Source: UBA7662 sp036787895 (GTDB lineage: Bacteria > Bacteroidota > Bacteroidia > UBA7662). Taken from it: a DNA stretch of 64,000 bases. Shown piece by piece: positions 1-8,366 of this stretch (positions are counted from its first letter, which is position 1; each line of letters opens with the position of its first letter). The stretch is from NCBI GenBank assembly GCA_036787895.1, contig DAIQOK010000013.1, positions 1-64,000 on the forward strand. The letters are read 5' to 3'. A program made the translations under genes and the position numbers. The notes beneath the pieces were generated by a model. It saw only the letters and a program-made list of their open reading frames with translations. It ran no database searches and was not told the origin of the DNA.

Positions 1-189
1 TATAAAAATCTAAACAGTCCAAAAAGCTGTTTACACACTTTGCGGGATAGTGTCGAAGCCGAGCTTATAAAAGTTAGTAGTAGTACACCTGTTAAACAAC
101 TGAACTCAAGTCCCCCTAAACACGCTCAGCCTGTAACCTGGTCAAACATGAATCCTAAAGAAAATTCAATTACACTAAATGTTGCTTAA
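1..189 (+). CDS. C-terminal end of an unrecognised protein (cut by window edge)
   Basis: Frame 1 is open from the first base to a TAA at 187-189, giving 62 residues with no recognisable domain; the part seen is rich in Ser, Pro, Asn and Lys. Its last 11 bases overlap the ATG of the following SecB-like gene, the arrangement expected of two translationally coupled genes. A 62-codon open frame alone is weak evidence; the overlap is the main support. The function cannot be told from this fragment. Small proteins upstream of SecB-like genes are sometimes regulators or antitoxins, but nothing here proves that. Confidence 0.45.
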   Translation, partial: YKNLNSPKSCLHTLRDSVEAELIKVSSSTPVKQLNSSPPKHAQPVTWSNMNPKENSITLNVA

Positions 190-625
190 GCCTGAAAAAA
201 TTCATTTAGTCAACTACAATCTTATTTCTGGTCAAATAAGTCACGTAGGTGAGGACTTTGAAAAACCAGATGGCTTTAGTCTGGGTATTAAGTTCAATTC
301 TGGGATTTATGAAGAGAATAACTGGATAGTTACAGAAATTCAGGTTGATCTTCAAGCAAAAAAAAAGAAAAAAAATATTGCTAAGGCACGATATGAATTA
401 CGATTTCAATTTGAAATTGAAAATCTCCGCGAACTCATTGAAAAGTCTGATGATGGCGCCATTAAAGTCAGTAAAGCACTTGGTAACGCCATAGCTTCAA
501 TCACATATTCTACTACCAGAGGCGTGTTATTAGTACGATATCAAGGCACCACCTTTTCTGAGTATTTACTTCCTGTTATAGACCCTAATCGACTATTGGA
601 GGGTGAACTAATCTTAAAATCTTAA
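179..625 (+). CDS. SecB-like protein (hypothetical)
   Basis: This 148-residue protein has no signal peptide or membrane segment and should be cytosolic. Its C-terminal third (about residues 100-148: an Ala-rich helix, then a strand with TTRGVLLVRYQGT and an ending LPVIDPNRLL) resembles the end of the SecB chaperone fold, where a helix and strand precede an L-P-x-(I/V)-(D/N)-P turn. A Lys-rich stretch lies near residues 60-66. SecB-like proteins bind unfolded clients for export; solitary versions also occur as chaperones of toxin-antitoxin pairs. The start overlaps the upstream reading frame by 11 bases. Its stop overlaps the convergent stop of the 1158-residue surface protein by 4 bases. Family assignment rests on motif resemblance only; it could be an unrelated small domain. 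Confidence 0.5.
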   Translation: MLLKPEKIHLVNYNLISGQISHVGEDFEKPDGFSLGIKFNSGIYEENNWIVTEIQVDLQAKKKKKNIAKARYELRFQFEIENLRELIEKSDDGAIKVSKALGNAIASITYSTTRGVLLVRYQGTTFSEYLLPVIDPNRLLEGELILKS

Positions 626-3600
626 CGCAAAATATGCACTTCTCCCTTTTGGTATTTGGGCAAAGCGCTCAGGTAGTCGGTATAGGTAATTACGTAAGGA
701 TAAACGCCCAAATCAAGTAGCTGCCCCTTATATCGACCATCCCATAAAAATTCCTTGTCGGCTGCTTGATAAACCCTTTCACCCCAGCGATTGTATAATT
801 CAATGCGAAAGTGACGGATACCGATGGTTTCTACTTTGAAAAATTCGTTTAATCCGTCGCCATTCGGTGTGAAAGCCGAGGGTACATAAATTTTTGGTTC
901 CACTTGCACGCAAATGGTCTGACTGTGACGCGACCGGCAGCCATCGGCATTCAAAATGACCAATTCCACCACAAATCGCCCGGTATCTCCAAAAGTATGC
1001 GTGGGGTATTGCCCGAAAACGTAAGTTTCAGTCGTGCCATCACCAAAATCCCAGTTACCTGTAGTTCCGCCAACACTCAAATCGATAAAAGTGATAGTCG
1101 CATTCGATAAATCGTAACAACGTTGGTTTGGGTTGGTAGTGAAATTGGCAGAAATGATGGGAAATGACCGCATCACAATTGTATCGAGCAAATAACAGCC
1201 CGTTATGGTATCAGTAATCCGCACAGCATAGGTTCCTTGCCTGGCAAAAAGAGTATCTCCGAAACTATTGGGCAGTGTATACCACTGGGTACGATAAGCC
1301 GAGCCCGGTGCATATTGGATGCGGTATATGCCTAGTGAATCGTAACAATTCTGCAATTCCTGCGTAAGCGTATACACAATTTGCGGATGAACATATACAA
1401 AAACAGAGTCAGTTTGAGGTGTTGAACAACCATCGCTCACCACCACCCGCTGCCAACCCGATATGGTAGGGACAAAATAAACAGTGTCTGAAACCCCCAA
1501 TGCCCCCCAATCGCTCAGGGCGGAAGGTAAGCCACCCGTTTTGATCACCCGTAGTTGGACAGTATCTCCATAACATACCGTATCTGCAGAGCTGAAAGCC
1601 TGTATCCGGAGGCTGTCACGCACTAGCACCCGAAGTGTATCAAAACGCTCACACAAACCAATACCGGCACGGTAAATGAGTTGATGCAGGCCAACCCCCG
1701 CCAATACCGGATTAAAGCGATTGGCTACACAACCCGGTCCGCTCAATAAACCTCCGGCTGGTGTCAAATTGAGTTGAAAGAGACTATCGATATGGCAATA
1801 CACCGTATCACTATTGTTAAAAGATGGTACCGGCAGCGGATTTACCACCACCTGCATCGAATCAACGCAACCGGTAGCGGTGGTATAGTACAAACGGTGA
1901 TTGCCCAGGCCGGCACTATCCGTATTAAACACGCCGCCTGTAGCCGATAATATGCCTGGGCCCGACCAACTACCACCGGCCGGTGAGCCACTAAAAACGA
2001 GCGTTCCCTGACTAATACATACAATGGTATCGACAGGCGCGACGGGTAAAGGGGAGACATATACTACCATACTATCGGTGCATCCGGCGGCGGTATAGAA
2101 AAGTTTGTGGTATCCAATTCCTGCTATAGCTGGTTGGAACAGTCCGTTACCGGCAGGGTTCACTCCCGGACCCGACCAAACCCCACCATTGGGCACCCGT
2201 CCGGTATTAACCTGGGCCAATGACAAATTACCTCCACTTATGCATCTACGTAAGGTATCGGGATTGATGTTGGTACGCGTCAAAAAAACAGTGATAGAAT
2301 CCTGACAGTCGGCATTGCGGTAAAACAAGCGGACCGATGAATTACCCGTACCGTTTACTCCCGGATTAAAGGTACCGGCAATTGAATCGGTGATGCCTGG
2401 GCCGAACCACCAGCCACCCACAGGACTACCCGCAGGCAGGTTAAAGGGTGCCGACAAAGGGCATACCGTAATATTGTTCCCGGCTTCCATTTCGCGAATG
2501 TGCATCCGCAAAGTATCTGCGCAACCATTAATGGTATAAATCAGCAGATGATCACCCGGAGTAGTAAGATAAGGGGCAAAAGTACCTGCATTGTTGTCGA
2601 TGATGCCTGGCCCCGACCACAGACCTCCGGGTGGAGCTGCCTGCAAATTTTGAATGCCACCCGACTGACAAGTGGTGTCTACTTTGGTCATGGCAATGGT
2701 GTCGATGTAGATAAGGCGCGGCAAACTACAATTCGCAAAATTGTAATAAAGCGTATCAATACCGGCTATTGGAGGCGGGGTATATAAACCTCCCGGGGTT
2801 ACATTAGGTCCCGACCAGCTTCCGCCCGCAGGCGTATTACCTGTAAGTTGAATCGGATTAGCACCCGGACAACTCGCCAAGGTGGAACCTGCTGTTACAC
2901 CAGCCACAGTGACGACCAGAGTATCAGGACAGCCATTGTAGGAGTAAAATACAAGATGCACACCCGGACCAGCCAGGCTGGGATCAAATGTTCCTGCAGC
3001 CGCGGCTGTTATACCAGGGCCGAAAAAAACACCACCCGGCGGACTGGCCAATGGCGCCAGATCGAAGGCAGCCGACTGATCACACACCAGCGTATCGTTG
3101 CCTGCGAAAGGTGGATTGGTCACCAAAATGGTGATTGAAACGGTATCAGGAGGCGTTGGAGAACCATCATCGACAATTACTGTAAAAACTGTAGTTGTAT
3201 CGAGGCAAATCAGATGTGGTCCGGGACCAGCCAAACCGGGCGTACCGGCTAGCCAGGTATAGCTGTAATTGCAGTCGCCACCTTCACCGGCAGCCGTAAG
3301 CAGAAAACACTCATCCACACATAAACTATCATCGTTGGCAATCAATAATGCCGTAATTGGACAATCAGTGATTGTAAATGTACCATTAAGCAAGAAGGTA
3401 TACAGACTATCACATACATCGAGTATGTTGAAATTCCAGCTCAAATTGTAAGTGCCACAACTTGTGAATGGCGCGTCTACGGTCAATTGAATGGTTGACG
3501 TACTATCTCCCATACAATTCAAAGCCTGAGCAGCAGTGATCAGTTGCCCTTGTCCACCTGCCAACACAAAGGCGACAGCATATACCGAATCACAATGTAC

Positions 3601-4098
3601 CAGAGTATCAAGCTGAATTTGGATGGTATTGGTATTGCAACTGGCGGTAATTACGCTCAAGTCGGGTGGAATAGGTGGTGGCACTATGGTCGTCCAATAG
3701 GCTTCCCAGCCGGTACAGGTAATGCTCAAATCGGAAACAAAACGAATGGTCAGCGCACCGCTGGTGGCAACAATGGCCGGTGGCATATTTGTACCCGTGA
3801 AGGCACCGAGCAAAGGACTGTTAATCGTAGGCCCATTATAAAAAAACAAGGTATCGCTACCCAGTTCCAGACAAAAACTCGAAAACGTAAAAATAATCTG
3901 GGTAGCCTGTGGATTGATAATGCGAAAAACGAAGTTTTCATTGTTCCCATAATTTCCGGGTGCGATGGGGTTGTTGCCTGTATCCTCAAAAAAAGCCCGG
4001 CAATCGCTCACGGTTTGATTCGACATGGTGTAGGTAGGTTGTGCCACAGCCACCCGGCTGCACAACAGCACGATCCAAACAAAAAACAGCTTCCGCAT
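622..4098 (-). CDS. Giant surface protein: CUB-like domain, seven PGG/GPG repeats, PKD, CHU_C (T9SS) ending
   Basis: A secreted protein of 1158 residues when started at MRKLFFVW, where the ATG overlaps the upstream TGA by one base (TGATG); a longer frame exists but would put 16 residues before the signal peptide. After the signal peptide comes a CUB-like domain (about residues 20-140, ending GWEAYW). Seven repeats of roughly 70-85 residues follow, each marked by P-x-G-G-x-(W/F)-x-G-P-G and a later region with an aromatic strand and C-x-D. A PKD-like domain (NWDFGDGTT) precedes a gliding-motility type C-terminal domain (CHU_C), recognised by FTPNGDGLN, NRWGERVY and W-D-G. CHU_C domains direct export through T9SS and surface attachment. 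It is the last gene of a six-gene operon and probably the large exposed component. Ligand unknown. Confidence 0.88.
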   Translation of the reverse strand: MRKLFFVWIVLLCSRVAVAQPTYTMSNQTVSDCRAFFEDTGNNPIAPGNYGNNENFVFRIINPQATQIIFTFSSFCLELGSDTLFFYNGPTINSPLLGAFTGTNMPPAIVATSGALTIRFVSDLSITCTGWEAYWTTIVPPPIPPDLSVITASCNTNTIQIQLDTLVHCDSVYAVAFVLAGGQGQLITAAQALNCMGDSTSTIQLTVDAPFTSCGTYNLSWNFNILDVCDSLYTFLLNGTFTITDCPITALLIANDDSLCVDECFLLTAAGEGGDCNYSYTWLAGTPGLAGPGPHLICLDTTTVFTVIVDDGSPTPPDTVSITILVTNPPFAGNDTLVCDQSAAFDLAPLASPPGGVFFGPGITAAAAGTFDPSLAGPGVHLVFYSYNGCPDTLVVTVAGVTAGSTLASCPGANPIQLTGNTPAGGSWSGPNVTPGGLYTPPPIAGIDTLYYNFANCSLPRLIYIDTIAMTKVDTTCQSGGIQNLQAAPPGGLWSGPGIIDNNAGTFAPYLTTPGDHLLIYTINGCADTLRMHIREMEAGNNITVCPLSAPFNLPAGSPVGGWWFGPGITDSIAGTFNPGVNGTGNSSVRLFYRNADCQDSITVFLTRTNINPDTLRRCISGGNLSLAQVNTGRVPNGGVWSGPGVNPAGNGLFQPAIAGIGYHKLFYTAAGCTDSMVVYVSPLPVAPVDTIVCISQGTLVFSGSPAGGSWSGPGILSATGGVFNTDSAGLGNHRLYYTTATGCVDSMQVVVNPLPVPSFNNSDTVYCHIDSLFQLNLTPAGGLLSGPGCVANRFNPVLAGVGLHQLIYRAGIGLCERFDTLRVLVRDSLRIQAFSSADTVCYGDTVQLRVIKTGGLPSALSDWGALGVSDTVYFVPTISGWQRVVVSDGCSTPQTDSVFVYVHPQIVYTLTQELQNCYDSLGIYRIQYAPGSAYRTQWYTLPNSFGDTLFARQGTYAVRITDTITGCYLLDTIVMRSFPIISANFTTNPNQRCYDLSNATITFIDLSVGGTTGNWDFGDGTTETYVFGQYPTHTFGDTGRFVVELVILNADGCRSRHSQTICVQVEPKIYVPSAFTPNGDGLNEFFKVETIGIRHFRIELYNRWGERVYQAADKEFLWDGRYKGQLLDLGVYPYVITYTDYLSALPKYQKGEVHILR

Positions 4099-4538
4099 CA
4101 ATTCCGGCGTATGGTAATGGTGGGCGTGATTACGGTATTGCTCCAATTTCCTTTACGGTCACGTATACGAATGCTGTAGCTGGTTTGTTCTGTAGCCCCG
4201 TTGCCAAATAAAAAGGTGCCGTTCAATCTAAACTCCAGTTCACCTTCAATAGCTACTTCACTTCCTAACGGTGCTAGGGGTGGGACGAAATAATAATCGG
4301 GGAACAACAAACGGGCATCCCGAACTTCCAAGGTAAGCGAGTCTGGATGGGGATGACCCAAATCACCATCGCCATCTTCATAGCGCAGCACCAAGGCAAC
4401 TCCCTCCTCAAACTGTACAATATTTACCGGATTGGTTGAAACAATAGCAATAAGCGGTATGACAGGTTTTTTGACAATACTCGCCTTTTTGCAAGCTGCT
4501 AAAGACAAAACCAGTAGTAAAAACAATAATTTCCGCAT
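4098..4538 (-). CDS. Small lipoprotein of the envelope operon (hypothetical)
   Basis: A 146-residue lipoprotein: signal peptide with a lipobox ending L-A-A-C (Cys16), followed by Lys-Lys. The mature part is predicted to be beta-rich and carries an acidic DGDGDLG motif near residue 56, reminiscent of a calcium loop. Its C-terminus (YSIRIRDRKGNWSNT) looks like an Ig-like strand pair. It overlaps the giant surface protein by one base (TGATG) and the c-haem-type lipoprotein upstream by one base, so it is probably translated from the same message. No known family was recognised. An anchor or assembly partner of the downstream surface protein is a guess from context. Confidence 0.75.
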   Translation of the reverse strand: MRKLLFLLLVLSLAACKKASIVKKPVIPLIAIVSTNPVNIVQFEEGVALVLRYEDGDGDLGHPHPDSLTLEVRDARLLFPDYYFVPPLAPLGSEVAIEGELEFRLNGTFLFGNGATEQTSYSIRIRDRKGNWSNTVITPTITIRRN

Positions 4539-5077
4539 CAGGGACGGGCTAGTTTAGGTTGACCGGGGCCGGAAACCGGCGGATTACCAAATACATCCTT
4601 CGCCCCCTGATTTATCCAGGTTTGGATTCGTGCGATATACGCTTGTTTATTGGCAGGCCAGAGTGAATTCGGATCAGTAGCCAAGGGCATTATCCCCGAC
4701 AAACCATCAATATCTACAGTAAGCCTGTTAATCAAAACCGAAGCGGCCGCATTACCGGGCACCACCCGATAAGTATAAGTACCGGCAGGGTTGTTCTTAA
4801 TAATGGGTTGATAAACAAGGGTATTATAACTGCTTTCGATGGTCCGGAAGTCCGGTTCAAAGGTGCCATCGTGACAACCGCTATTGGAGCAGGTGGGTTT
4901 AAAGATGTCGCGATGCAGACCGGCAAAATCGTATGGGCCGAAATTGACCGTATCGCCGGTGACCGGTGGTGGTTTAAGAGCCGGGTCGGCAAAAGGATTA
5001 GCCGGACTGTTGTTTTTCCGACATCCAAAGGATGCGACCAGTTCCAAGAGGAGCAGCAAAAAACCGTACTTCTTCAT
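4538..5077 (-). CDS. Lipoprotein with a C-x4-C-H c-type haem-like motif
   Basis: A 179-residue lipoprotein with a lipobox Cys at residue 19. Residues 63-69 read CSNSGCH, a Cys-x4-Cys-His motif followed by D-G and later by M-P (GIMPLATD), the order seen in a family of small cytochrome-c-like domains from Planctomycetes and Bacteroidota where the Met is the second haem ligand. Canonical haem attachment is C-x2-C-H, so the wider spacing leaves haem binding unproven. The C-terminal helix (IQTWINQGAKD) is typical of these domains, which often end with W-I-x-x-G-A. It overlaps the Tat-exported protein upstream by 4 bases. Expected location: periplasm or outer membrane, lipid anchored. Confidence 0.75.
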   Translation of the reverse strand: MKKYGFLLLLLELVASFGCRKNNSPANPFADPALKPPPVTGDTVNFGPYDFAGLHRDIFKPTCSNSGCHDGTFEPDFRTIESSYNTLVYQPIIKNNPAGTYTYRVVPGNAAASVLINRLTVDIDGLSGIMPLATDPNSLWPANKQAYIARIQTWINQGAKDVFGNPPVSGPGQPKLARP

Positions 5078-6426
5078 AAGCGGTCGAATAAAGATTGTGT
5101 ACCCGGAGCCAGCAAACCGCTCATTTGCACATTACTTTTGATGCCGAGAATTTCGGCTATGGTCAGCACGTGGTCCATTGAGCTGCCAATGGGATTGGCT
5201 TCTGAGCCTCGCACCAAATTAGAAGGCACGCCTTTTCCGGCCATCAGGGAAAAAGTACGTAACGAATTGGCGTCGCTGTGATCGTAGGCCGCCCAATCGT
5301 TTTCGTCGAGTATGGGATTGGGATTGAGGTTACGACCGTGTTCGGGGGAGACTAAAATCACAGTTTCCCCAGCCATATCAGGCACCTGGGTTTGGATGAA
5401 GTTCCAGAGGTAGCCCACGGCATGATCGGCACGGTGCAGACTACGCAAATAGCCCGTGAAATTGCTGTGACAACCATCAACCTGCGATAAATTCACCACG
5501 GTGAGCGTGGGTCGGAAACGGCGGATAACTTCGCAGGCAAAACCTACATTCCGTAAATCGCCATTGTCGTTGATGGGTGGAAAAGCAAGCTGGTTGGTCT
5601 GTACTTTCGCAAAAGTATCTCGAATAAAATCCTTGATTTCCTGCTTTTCCTGGTCGGTATTACCAATATTGGGCAGTACCACCCCGCCACTGCTGTTATA
5701 GCTGTTATTCAGGAAATATTTCATCTGCAGCATCGGTGCCATCTCCTCTTCGGGATGATACACCTTGGCATTAGAGAGGTGGGTAATGCCGGTTGAACCG
5801 AAAGTGAGGTTAGGTGCCAGGAAGTTGGCGCCATAGGAAACACCGTAATCGGAATGTTCGCTGTAATTCAGCAAGGGCAGGCTGTTCCCAATCGTATTGC
5901 CTACAAACCACACTTTGCTGGCTGGTGTTCCGGCATGTCGGCGGAGGTATTCGAATATGGTGGGATAGATGGGCTTTTGCCGCAATCCCTGGGTGGTGCC
6001 GGTATTACCGGTGAGTAGCGTATTATAACCGCTGTAGTGGCCCGCTGTGGTAGCACGCAATTCGGGGAACAGCAAACCCTGACTTTGTAAAGTCTGGCTT
6101 AAAATAGCAGGAATGGGCACGCTGCCTCGCGGACCTACGCCTGGATCAGTACCATAGGCAACCTTGAGCTGGGGTGCTGCACCATTCAGCATATTGGTCA
6201 TGATGTTGCCTTCTGAGGCAAACTGCTGACTGTCGGCGAGGTAGCGCTGCAAGACTGATTCCTGTTGACGAACCCCGCCCGCAAACATGACAAATACCAC
6301 ATGTGGTGCCAACTGACTTCCCGTTGCTGCAAACAAACGACCGGTGGGCAGGATATAAGGCAATACCACTGCTCCGGCAGTTGCCGTGCCCAATTTTTTG
6401 ATAAAACTGCGTCGGTTCATGGCCAT
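5074..6426 (-). CDS. Tat-exported DUF1501-like protein (alkaline phosphatase superfamily)
   Basis: About 450 residues. The N-terminus MAMNRRSFIKKLGTA is a twin-arginine signal (R-R-x-F-I-K) followed by a hydrophobic stretch to about residue 35, so the folded protein should be exported by Tat. The body has pieces typical of the DUF1501 branch of the alkaline phosphatase superfamily: HVVFVMFAGGVRQ near the start, SGYNTLLTG, V-D-G-C-H, and a late SPEHGR followed by Y-D-H-S-D, which correspond to metal-site segments of that fold. Whether it keeps catalytic metals is not clear. The chosen start lies one base after the preceding gene's stop; a second Met two codons on is equally possible. DUF1501 proteins are usual neighbours of DUF1549/DUF1553 proteins, matching the two lipoproteins upstream. 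Confidence 0.8.
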   Translation of the reverse strand: MAMNRRSFIKKLGTATAGAVVLPYILPTGRLFAATGSQLAPHVVFVMFAGGVRQQESVLQRYLADSQQFASEGNIMTNMLNGAAPQLKVAYGTDPGVGPRGSVPIPAILSQTLQSQGLLFPELRATTAGHYSGYNTLLTGNTGTTQGLRQKPIYPTIFEYLRRHAGTPASKVWFVGNTIGNSLPLLNYSEHSDYGVSYGANFLAPNLTFGSTGITHLSNAKVYHPEEEMAPMLQMKYFLNNSYNSSGGVVLPNIGNTDQEKQEIKDFIRDTFAKVQTNQLAFPPINDNGDLRNVGFACEVIRRFRPTLTVVNLSQVDGCHSNFTGYLRSLHRADHAVGYLWNFIQTQVPDMAGETVILVSPEHGRNLNPNPILDENDWAAYDHSDANSLRTFSLMAGKGVPSNLVRGSEANPIGSSMDHVLTIAEILGIKSNVQMSGLLAPGTQSLFDRL

Positions 6427-6427
6427 A

Positions 6428-6931
6428 TTAATAGAATTGGTATTCGTCGCAAAGCGCAAAGGAGATATAGACGATTTCGGGGGTTACGAAGGTATTGGTC
6501 TGAATAAAATTACGAAACCAACTCCGCTCCGATTCTGTAGGCTCGCGTACCAAAAATCGTTTGTAGGTCTCATTGATAAAGCCATCCACATCAGCCCGCA
6601 TTTGCTGCATGGTTGGTATGCGTACATCGTTGCGGTTCATCAGGTTACTTACCACAATTTCATGGGCCAGCTGTTTATCGCCTATCGACTCAATCAGATT
6701 ATTGATTTCTACCAGCTGATTGGCCGATAAAGCTTTTTGGAAAAGATTAGCATAAAGTATACTGATGTATTGCGAATTGGTTTTGAGTTTGTTTTTACCG
6801 GTATTCAGGCCGCTTACACCAATGGGATCCACCTCATAAATAAGGTATTCATCGCGGCGGCAACCGCTGCTAGCCACCCAGAGCAGCAACAAGGCAAATA
6901 GCAGTTGTTTAACGGAAGTTCGCATATTCAT
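6428..6931 (-). CDS. Lipoprotein, DUF1553/DUF4214-like fragment (hypothetical)
   Basis: A 167-residue lipoprotein; the hydrophobic signal ends at S-S-G-C (Cys24). The mature part is mostly helical. Near residue 130 the segment FLVREPTESERSWF resembles the R-x-P-T-x-x-E turn that recurs in DUF1553, DUF1549 and DUF4214 helical bundles, and the end (ALCDEYQFY) resembles the S-x-E-F ending of DUF1553. It overlaps the end of the upstream lipoprotein by 23 bases (17 if the second Met is used) and stops one base before the Tat-exported gene. It looks like a short companion of the 303-residue lipoprotein, sharing its C-terminal half. Family placement is inference from short motifs. Confidence 0.7.
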   Translation of the reverse strand: MNMRTSVKQLLFALLLLWVASSGCRRDEYLIYEVDPIGVSGLNTGKNKLKTNSQYISILYANLFQKALSANQLVEINNLIESIGDKQLAHEIVVSNLMNRNDVRIPTMQQMRADVDGFINETYKRFLVREPTESERSWFRNFIQTNTFVTPEIVYISFALCDEYQFY

Positions 6932-7820
6932 CGGTCACTAAAATTTTACGTTGTACATCCTGCACATTCCGAGTGCTGACAAAAGGCTGTAATAAACTAT
7001 AAACTTCGGCTGTGTTGGGTTCACGCGCCATTAAGGTTTGGTAACACCAGATAATGATGCCTTGGTACAATTCGCGCTGGCGTATGAGGATGTCGATATA
7101 CTCGGTTTTGTTGGTACCGGTGAGTCCGAACAAACTCGCCGGCGCATTCGCATCTACCATGGTGTAAGCCCTATCGAATTCCGAAGCCGTTGGATAGCGG
7201 TAAAATAAATTGTCGAATGTAGCATTGATGAAATTAAACGAATTCATATTAATGAAATCGTAAATGGCATTGTTTACCATTCGCTGGCAGACTGAATCGA
7301 TGGTGATTTCGCCATACCTCAGCTGCAATTGGCAGTCGAGTATTCGTTGAAATTTATCCATTTCTACCCGCTTTCGAGCCATTGCGGCGGTATCGCCATT
7401 CAAGGAATCAATAATATAATTGCCGTAAATAATACCAATTTCACCATTGATGTAAGCATCGGAAGCACCTTCTATGAGCCGGATTTTCATCAGCTCATAA
7501 AACCGCTGAAAATAGAAGTATTGGTAACTCGAATCACCGGCTGCGGGCTCGGGATTAAACATTAATCGACGCACTAACGAATCGCGGGCTGTTATCGACA
7601 GGCTATTGGCCCGGAGAAACTGAACCGCTTCCACCATTTCACTGTCTACCGGCTCACGACCAATTAAATCAATGAAAAGTCGGTTGACATAATTTTCCAC
7701 CAGAACCGTAGGAATGCCATCGTAATAGGGCACCTGATTGTCGGGCACCAAACGCTGACTGCTTTTGCGGCAGCTTAAGGAAAGTAACAGAAGTAATGCA
7801 AAAGCAAAGTACCGCAACAT
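6909..7820 (-). CDS. Lipoprotein, DUF1549/DUF1553-like; first gene of the envelope operon
   Basis: A 303-residue lipoprotein (lipobox Cys17, L-S-L-S-C-R-K). After a short linker, VNRLFIDLIGREPVDSEM matches the hallmark start of DUF1549 (R-x-x-x-D-L-x-G-x-x-P-x-x-x-E), followed by a helical region. The C-terminal part holds two further turns of the same type (NLFYRYPTASEF near residue 210 and TLMAREPNTAEV near 270) and ends with a D-E-Y-A-N-F segment like the end of DUF1553. These families are best known from large Planctomycetes and Verrucomicrobia proteins, where they flank haem domains and DUF1501 proteins; here the parts are separate, small and lipid anchored. No clear promoter was found upstream; about 540 gene-free bases precede it. 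Confidence 0.75.
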   Translation of the reverse strand: MLRYFAFALLLLLSLSCRKSSQRLVPDNQVPYYDGIPTVLVENYVNRLFIDLIGREPVDSEMVEAVQFLRANSLSITARDSLVRRLMFNPEPAAGDSSYQYFYFQRFYELMKIRLIEGASDAYINGEIGIIYGNYIIDSLNGDTAAMARKRVEMDKFQRILDCQLQLRYGEITIDSVCQRMVNNAIYDFINMNSFNFINATFDNLFYRYPTASEFDRAYTMVDANAPASLFGLTGTNKTEYIDILIRQRELYQGIIIWCYQTLMAREPNTAEVYSLLQPFVSTRNVQDVQRKILVTDEYANFR

Positions 7821-8000
7821 GCAGGAGAATATAGGCTCCTAAAATTGCAAAAAATCCCTACCATTGTCAACATTCTATCCGTGTTTTAACGCACGATTAA
7901 TCGTTGATTCTCAGTCCTGTAAATCCTCCCAAAATGACAAGTTATTACACGACAGAGAGTCTTCTTCAAGCGTCAATTTTGACTTTGGGCTGGCTGATTT

Positions 8001-8270
8001 AGACGTAAGACGGTAGACTTGAGACTCAAGCGGGCATTTGTCTAAAATGGGGAAAATTTAGCCTGATTGGAAATGACAGCTAAGTCGATAGTCCATGGTC
8101 AATGGGATTTTTGGTAAAACGGGATTTTTGGAGTTTTTGGAGTTTTGAGACAAGCTCACTGCGCCCAAATAGACTATTGACTATGGACCATGGACAGCAC
8201 ACGCAGTGAGCGAACAGACTATCGACAAGCTCGCGCAGCGAGCGTAAAAACTGTCTTCCGTCTTACGTCT
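8001..8270. repeat. Nested inverted repeats in a gene-free spacer
   Basis: The 545 bases between the envelope operon and atpC hold no plausible gene. An outer inverted repeat pairs 8001-8018 with 8253-8270 (17 of 18 bases). An inner one pairs 8084-8103 with 8176-8195 (17 of 20) and is nearly concentric with it. Further short hairpins lie at 8154-8163/8202-8211 and 8229-8243 (GCTCGC-GCA-GCGAGC). The rest contains runs of GGGATTTTTGG. Nothing suggests a protein. Confidence 0.7.
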
Positions 8271-8293
8271 CCAGTCTTCGTCCCAAGAGGAAT

Positions 8294-8326
8294 CCATCTC
8301 TATATTAAATACGCTATACTAAATAC
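8294..8326. repeat. Short dispersed AT-rich repeat, copy 1
   Basis: This 33-base segment beginning CCATCTCTATA matches 13891-13923 at 29 of 33 positions in the same orientation. Both copies lie in spacers, about 40-70 bases from the end or start of a gene. Function unknown. Confidence 0.55.
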
Positions 8327-8332
8327 TAGCGC

Positions 8333-8366
8333 AAAAAAATAGCCCGCAAATTGCGGGCTATTTTTT
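8333..8366. terminator. Bidirectional intrinsic terminator after atpC
   Basis: A hairpin AGCCCGC-AAAT-T-GCGGGCT is flanked by seven A on the left and six T on the right, so it can terminate on either strand. It lies directly at the atpC stop and therefore ends the atpD-atpC message on the minus strand. Confidence 0.9.

Noticed and set aside
3544..4179. 211-codon open frame opposite the giant surface protein
   Set aside because: It lies entirely antisense to well-supported coding sequence with signal peptide and domains; the composition is a shadow of the other strand.
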